Below are positions 60,891 to 64,000 of a DNA stretch of 64,000 nt, in pieces. A program made the translations under genes and the position numbers. A model generated the notes under the pieces. The model did no database searches. It was not told where the DNA came from and worked only from the letters and a program-made list of their open reading frames with translations. Source of the stretch: UBA3855 sp964472035 (GTDB lineage Bacteria; Bacillota; Clostridia; Oscillospirales; Ruminococcaceae). The stretch lies in NCBI GenBank assembly GCA_964472035.1, contig CAYYIT010000006.1:4377-68376 (forward strand), read 5' to 3'. How positions within the stretch are numbered: position 1 is the first letter of the stretch; every line of letters starts with the position of its first letter.

Positions 60891-63296
60891 ATGCAGGAAA
60901 CAAAAAAGATGAGGGATTTGCTGCCGACTGTACCCATGCGCGGAACAGTGGCATTTCCGCATATGATCATGCATTTTGATATTGCAAGGGATTTCTCCAT
61001 CCATGCAGTGGAGGCTGCAATGCGCGGCGACAGAAAGCTCTTTTTGTCCGCACAGAAGGATGTATTTGTGGAGAAGCCCACAAAAAAGGATATTTGTGAG
61101 ATCGGCGTTGTTGCCCATATCAAGCAGACATTGAAAACACAGGATGATACCATCCGTGTACTCGTTGAAGGTCTGTACCGCGCCCGTATCAAGTCCATCG
61201 AAAAGCAGGGCGATATGTATGTGACGGAGGTACAGCGTCTGCCGCTGAATACCCGTGAAAGCTATGACCTGAACGAGATGGATGCACTGGTGCGTGCCAT
61301 CAAGGACATCTATGACCGCTATAGCCGGCTGTGTCCGAAGATGCCGCGCGAAGTGCTGATCTCCATTATGTGTCAGGATGAGCCGATGGCGCTGTATGAG
61401 TCCATCGTGTTCAACACCTTCCTCGATTATAAGGATAAGCAGGCGCTGCTGGAGGAGCCGTCTCTGTTCCAGAGAATGCAGCTTCTCTATGAGATCCTGC
61501 AGCGTGAGGTCTATGTGATGGATCTCGAAAAGGAGATCCAGGAGCGTACGCAGGAAAGCATCGATCAGGGACAGCGTGAGTATTTTCTGAGAGAGCAGAT
61601 GCGTGTGATTTCCAACCAGCTCCGCGAAGAATCCGGTGAACCCGAGGATGAAGCGGATTCCTATGCACAGCGTATCTGTGAGCTGAACCTTCCGGAGGAC
61701 AGCGAGAAGAAGCTGCTCAAGGAGGCGAGCCGTCTCGAGCATCTCCCGATGGCATCGCAGGAAGCGTTCGTCATTACGAATTTCCTCGATACCTGTCTTG
61801 AGCTGCCGTGGAATACACTGCAGACCGAGAGTACGGATCTGCAGCAGGCACAGGAGATCCTGGATGCTGATCACTATGGCCTGGAAAAGGTCAAGGAACG
61901 CATTCTGGAAACCCTCTCTGTACGCGTGCTGAACCCCGAGTTGAAGGGGCAGATCATCTGTCTTGTCGGCCCTCCCGGCATCGGTAAATCGTCCATCGGA
62001 CGTTCGATCGCCAGTGCCATTTCCCGTAAATTTGTCCGCGTCTCCCTGGGCGGCGTGCGTGATGAAGCAGATATCCGCGGTCACCGCAAGACCTATGTCG
62101 GTGCGATGCCCGGACGCATGATCGCTGCGATCCAGCAGGCGGGTGTGCGCAATCCCCTCATCCTTCTGGATGAGATCGACAAGATGAGCAATGATTTCAA
62201 GGGCGATCCCTCCGCAGCGCTGCTGGAGGTGCTGGACAGTGAGCAGAACCATGCGTTCCGTGATCACTACATAGAGATCCCCTTTGATCTGAGTCAGGTC
62301 ATGTTTGTGGCAACTGCCAATAACCTCGATACCATTCCTGCGCCCCTGCGTGACAGAATGGAGATCATTGAGCTGACCAGCTACACAAGAGAAGAAAAAT
62401 TCCAGATCGCCAAGCGCCACCTCGTTGCAAAGCAGCTGGAGGCACACGGCCTTAAGCCTGTGCAGTGCCGCATTGAAGACGATGTCCTCTATGCAATGAT
62501 CGATTCCTATACCAGGGAAGCCGGCGTCCGTAATCTGGAACGCACCATCGGTACCATCTGCCGCAAGGCGGCAAAGGCGATCGCATCCGGCGAGCGCAAG
62601 CGGATCACCGTACGCCGCAAGGATCTGAAAACCTACCTCGGCATTCCGAAATATCTGCCCGATGCCCAGAGCGAGAAGAACGCTGTCGGACTGGTCAACG
62701 GTCTTGCATGGACCTCCGTCGGCGGCGTACTGATGCCGCTGGAGGCACTTGTGCTGGAGGGCAGCGGCAAGATCGAGATCACCGGTTCCCTCGGACAGGT
62801 GATGCAGGAGAGTGCCAAGATCGCAGTGAGCTACACAAGAAGCGTTGCCAAGCAGTACGGCATTCCGGAGGATTTCTATAAGACGAAGGATCTGCACATC
62901 CATGCACCGGAGGGTGCCGTTCCGAAGGACGGACCTTCCGCAGGTGTGACCATGACCACGGCACTGATCTCCGCGCTGTCCGGCATTCCGGTAAGAGCGG
63001 ATGTTGCCATGACGGGCGAGATCACACTTCATGGCAGGGTAATGCCCATCGGCGGTCTCCGTGAAAAGTTCATGGCAGCGTATAAGGCAGGCATCCGGAC
63101 CGTCCTGTTCCCCGAAGGAAACAAGGCGGATCTCGAAGAAGTGGATGATATCGTCAAGGAGAAGATCACTTTTGTGCCGGTTCGGCATCTTTCCGAGGTG
63201 CTTGGCATCGCATTGGAGAAGAATGCGCAGGATACGGCACCGACGGAGAATAAGCCCAGTAAGCGCGGCAAGGCGAGTGCAGCCATCCGTGCATAA
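60891..63296 (+). CDS. lon: ATP-dependent protease Lon
   Basis: 801-residue LonA. N-terminal substrate domain about 1-210 with a coiled-coil region, AAA+ module with GPPGIGKSS and ILLDEIDKM, and a C-terminal protease domain with catalytic Ser in DGPSAGVTM and Lys in the following strand (GGLREKFMAAYKAG). Degrades damaged and regulatory proteins. Start follows a weak GTGAGG site. engB lies 12 bases downstream. Confidence 0.97.
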   Translation: MQETKKMRDLLPTVPMRGTVAFPHMIMHFDIARDFSIHAVEAAMRGDRKLFLSAQKDVFVEKPTKKDICEIGVVAHIKQTLKTQDDTIRVLVEGLYRARIKSIEKQGDMYVTEVQRLPLNTRESYDLNEMDALVRAIKDIYDRYSRLCPKMPREVLISIMCQDEPMALYESIVFNTFLDYKDKQALLEEPSLFQRMQLLYEILQREVYVMDLEKEIQERTQESIDQGQREYFLREQMRVISNQLREESGEPEDEADSYAQRICELNLPEDSEKKLLKEASRLEHLPMASQEAFVITNFLDTCLELPWNTLQTESTDLQQAQEILDADHYGLEKVKERILETLSVRVLNPELKGQIICLVGPPGIGKSSIGRSIASAISRKFVRVSLGGVRDEADIRGHRKTYVGAMPGRMIAAIQQAGVRNPLILLDEIDKMSNDFKGDPSAALLEVLDSEQNHAFRDHYIEIPFDLSQVMFVATANNLDTIPAPLRDRMEIIELTSYTREEKFQIAKRHLVAKQLEAHGLKPVQCRIEDDVLYAMIDSYTREAGVRNLERTIGTICRKAAKAIASGERKRITVRRKDLKTYLGIPKYLPDAQSEKNAVGLVNGLAWTSVGGVLMPLEALVLEGSGKIEITGSLGQVMQESAKIAVSYTRSVAKQYGIPEDFYKTKDLHIHAPEGAVPKDGPSAGVTMTTALISALSGIPVRADVAMTGEITLHGRVMPIGGLREKFMAAYKAGIRTVLFPEGNKADLEEVDDIVKEKITFVPVRHLSEVLGIALEKNAQDTAPTENKPSKRGKASAAIRA

Positions 63297-63308
63297 CAGG
63301 AGGACAAC

Positions 63309-63917
63309 ATGAGATTTCAGGATGCAGGATTTGCAATGGCATGCGGCAAATGTTCGCAGCTGCCAAAGCCGGAGCGCATGGAATTTGCCTTTCTCGGCCG
63401 TTCCAATGTGGGAAAATCCACGCTGATCAATAAGCTTGTCGGAAGAAAATCCCTTGCCAGAGTCAGCGCCGTTCCCGGCAAGACTGCCACCATCAATTTC
63501 TACAGTGTGGATGAAGTCTATTTCGTCGATCTGCCCGGTTATGGCTATGCAAAGACCTCCAGATCCGAGCAGGATCGCCTGAAGAAGCTGATCTACGGCT
63601 ATCTTGAGGCAGACCGCGACCTGCGGCTGGTGGTGCAGCTTGTGGACATGCGCCATGCGCCGTCAGCGGATGACATTGCAATGATCAATCGTCTGATCGA
63701 CGAGGAGATCCCGTTCATCATCGTCCTGACAAAGGCGGATAAGCTCAACAAGACGGAGCGTGAAAAGCGCATGCAGGCGTTCGCAGAGGAGATCCCCTGC
63801 TTTGAGGATATCCATACCATTCCGTTCTCGGCCAAGACCTTCGAGGGGCAGGATGCCCTGCGCGAGGTGCTTGCCGATATCGCGGAAGAAGCGGACGACG
63901 AGGCTCCGGAAGAATAA
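63309..63917 (+). CDS. engB: Ribosome biogenesis GTPase EngB (YsxC)
   Basis: 202-residue GTPase needed for 50S assembly. G1 GRSNVGKSTLIN, G3 DLPGYGYAK, G4 TKADK and the G5 SAKT are in order. Start follows AGGAGG. The lon-engB pairing is conserved in Firmicutes. A hairpin follows the stop. Confidence 0.97.
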   Translation: MRFQDAGFAMACGKCSQLPKPERMEFAFLGRSNVGKSTLINKLVGRKSLARVSAVPGKTATINFYSVDEVYFVDLPGYGYAKTSRSEQDRLKKLIYGYLEADRDLRLVVQLVDMRHAPSADDIAMINRLIDEEIPFIIVLTKADKLNKTEREKRMQAFAEEIPCFEDIHTIPFSAKTFEGQDALREVLADIAEEADDEAPEE

Positions 63918-63918
63918 C

Positions 63919-63950
63919 AAAAAGGTGGCAATTTCCTGAAAATTGCCACC
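63919..63950 (-). terminator. Hairpin terminator at the right edge
   Basis: GGTGGCAATTT (63924-63934) pairs with 63940-63950. The U-tract is on the minus strand (from AAAAA at 63919-63923), so it would stop a leftward transcript from beyond the window; for engB it lacks a U-tract. Confidence 0.6.
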
Positions 63951-63980
63951 CCCTAACCCCCTCCCTAAAGGGAGGGGGAA
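63951..63980. repeat. CCCCCTCCCT/AGGGAGGGGG hairpin repeat
   Basis: A perfect 10-bp GC-rich stem (63957-63966 with 63969-63978) with a two-base spacer, preceded by CCCCTAA. It has the look of a dispersed genomic repeat; no other copy lies in this window. Confidence 0.55.
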
Positions 63981-64000
63981 ATAGTGGAGGGTGCTACCGC

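Noticed and set aside
60861..63656. 931-codon open frame on the minus strand opposite lon and engB
   Set aside because: It is a shadow of lon/engB: no ribosome site, Cys/His/Leu-rich composition and no recognisable motif.

Overview
The window looks like a chromosomal segment of a Gram-positive, spore-forming anaerobe of the Clostridia, most likely a cellulosome-making Ruminococcus-type bacterium (Oscillospiraceae). The evidence is: a moderately GC-rich genome with low-GC promoters of the TTGACA / TG-n-TATAAT type; strong AGGAGG ribosome binding sites; sporulation genes (spoVG, spoVM, a SpoIVFB-like protease, a SpoVK-like ATPase); an L27 gene with the N-terminal extension removed by Prp in Firmicutes; and two secreted proteins with dockerin modules, one of which also carries a cohesin. 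The species assignment is inference. No rRNA, tRNA, CRISPR array, prophage or transposase gene was seen, and no gene-free stretch exceeds 300 bases.

Layout. 1-1150: tail of an unknown gene, a Nudix hydrolase and convergent spoVG. 1166-6355: murC, lexA, zapA, a U32 peptidase-like RNA-modification protein, dut and a DUF4321 membrane protein. 6479-12511: cell-shape cluster mreB-mreC-mreD-pbp2, then a minD-like gene without minC or minE, and mgsA. 12606-15727: hisS-aspS. 15791-22799: an accessory region with an SGNH lipoprotein, a two-component system with a third membrane gene, a 174-bp palindromic element, a C39-type cysteine peptidase, and a dockerin-bearing SGNH esterase interrupted by a 100-N assembly gap. 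22850-25901: asnB divergent from a LysR regulator. 26009-27568: a dockerin-cohesin adaptor scaffoldin. 27632-33919 (minus strand): cyclophilin, SpoVK-like AAA+ ATPase, AbrB-type regulator, yebC, mini-RNase III, obg, rpmA, prp, rplU and a small hypothetical protein. 34190-48538: a long housekeeping run yicC-gmk-rpoZ-priA-def-fmt-yugP-rsmB-rlmN-prpC-prkC-rsgA-thiN-spoVM, followed by SpoIVFA-like and SpoIVFB-like genes. 48600-57323: a radical-SAM/DUF2344 pair, rplS, two lepB genes, rbgA, rnhB, yraN, thrC and a metallophosphoesterase. 57460-63917: tig-clpP-clpX-lon-engB. The window ends in hairpin repeats.

Most of the window is core growth machinery: wall precursor synthesis and elongation, translation start and finish (def, fmt, rsmB, rlmN, tRNA synthetases, ribosome GTPases), protein quality control, and Ser/Thr phosphorylation. 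The distinctive parts are the accessory regions at 15.8-27.6 kb and the compact sporulation tail at 47.5-48.5 kb. The most informative observations are: the adaptor scaffoldin with an unassigned C-terminal domain; a shared 11-bp-period TGATGCA repeat before both the two-component operon and the C39 peptidase; the 174-bp element between them; an overlooked 28-residue spoVM followed by a minimal spoIVFA-like/spoIVFB pair; and a MinD homologue lacking both its partners and its membrane-targeting tail.
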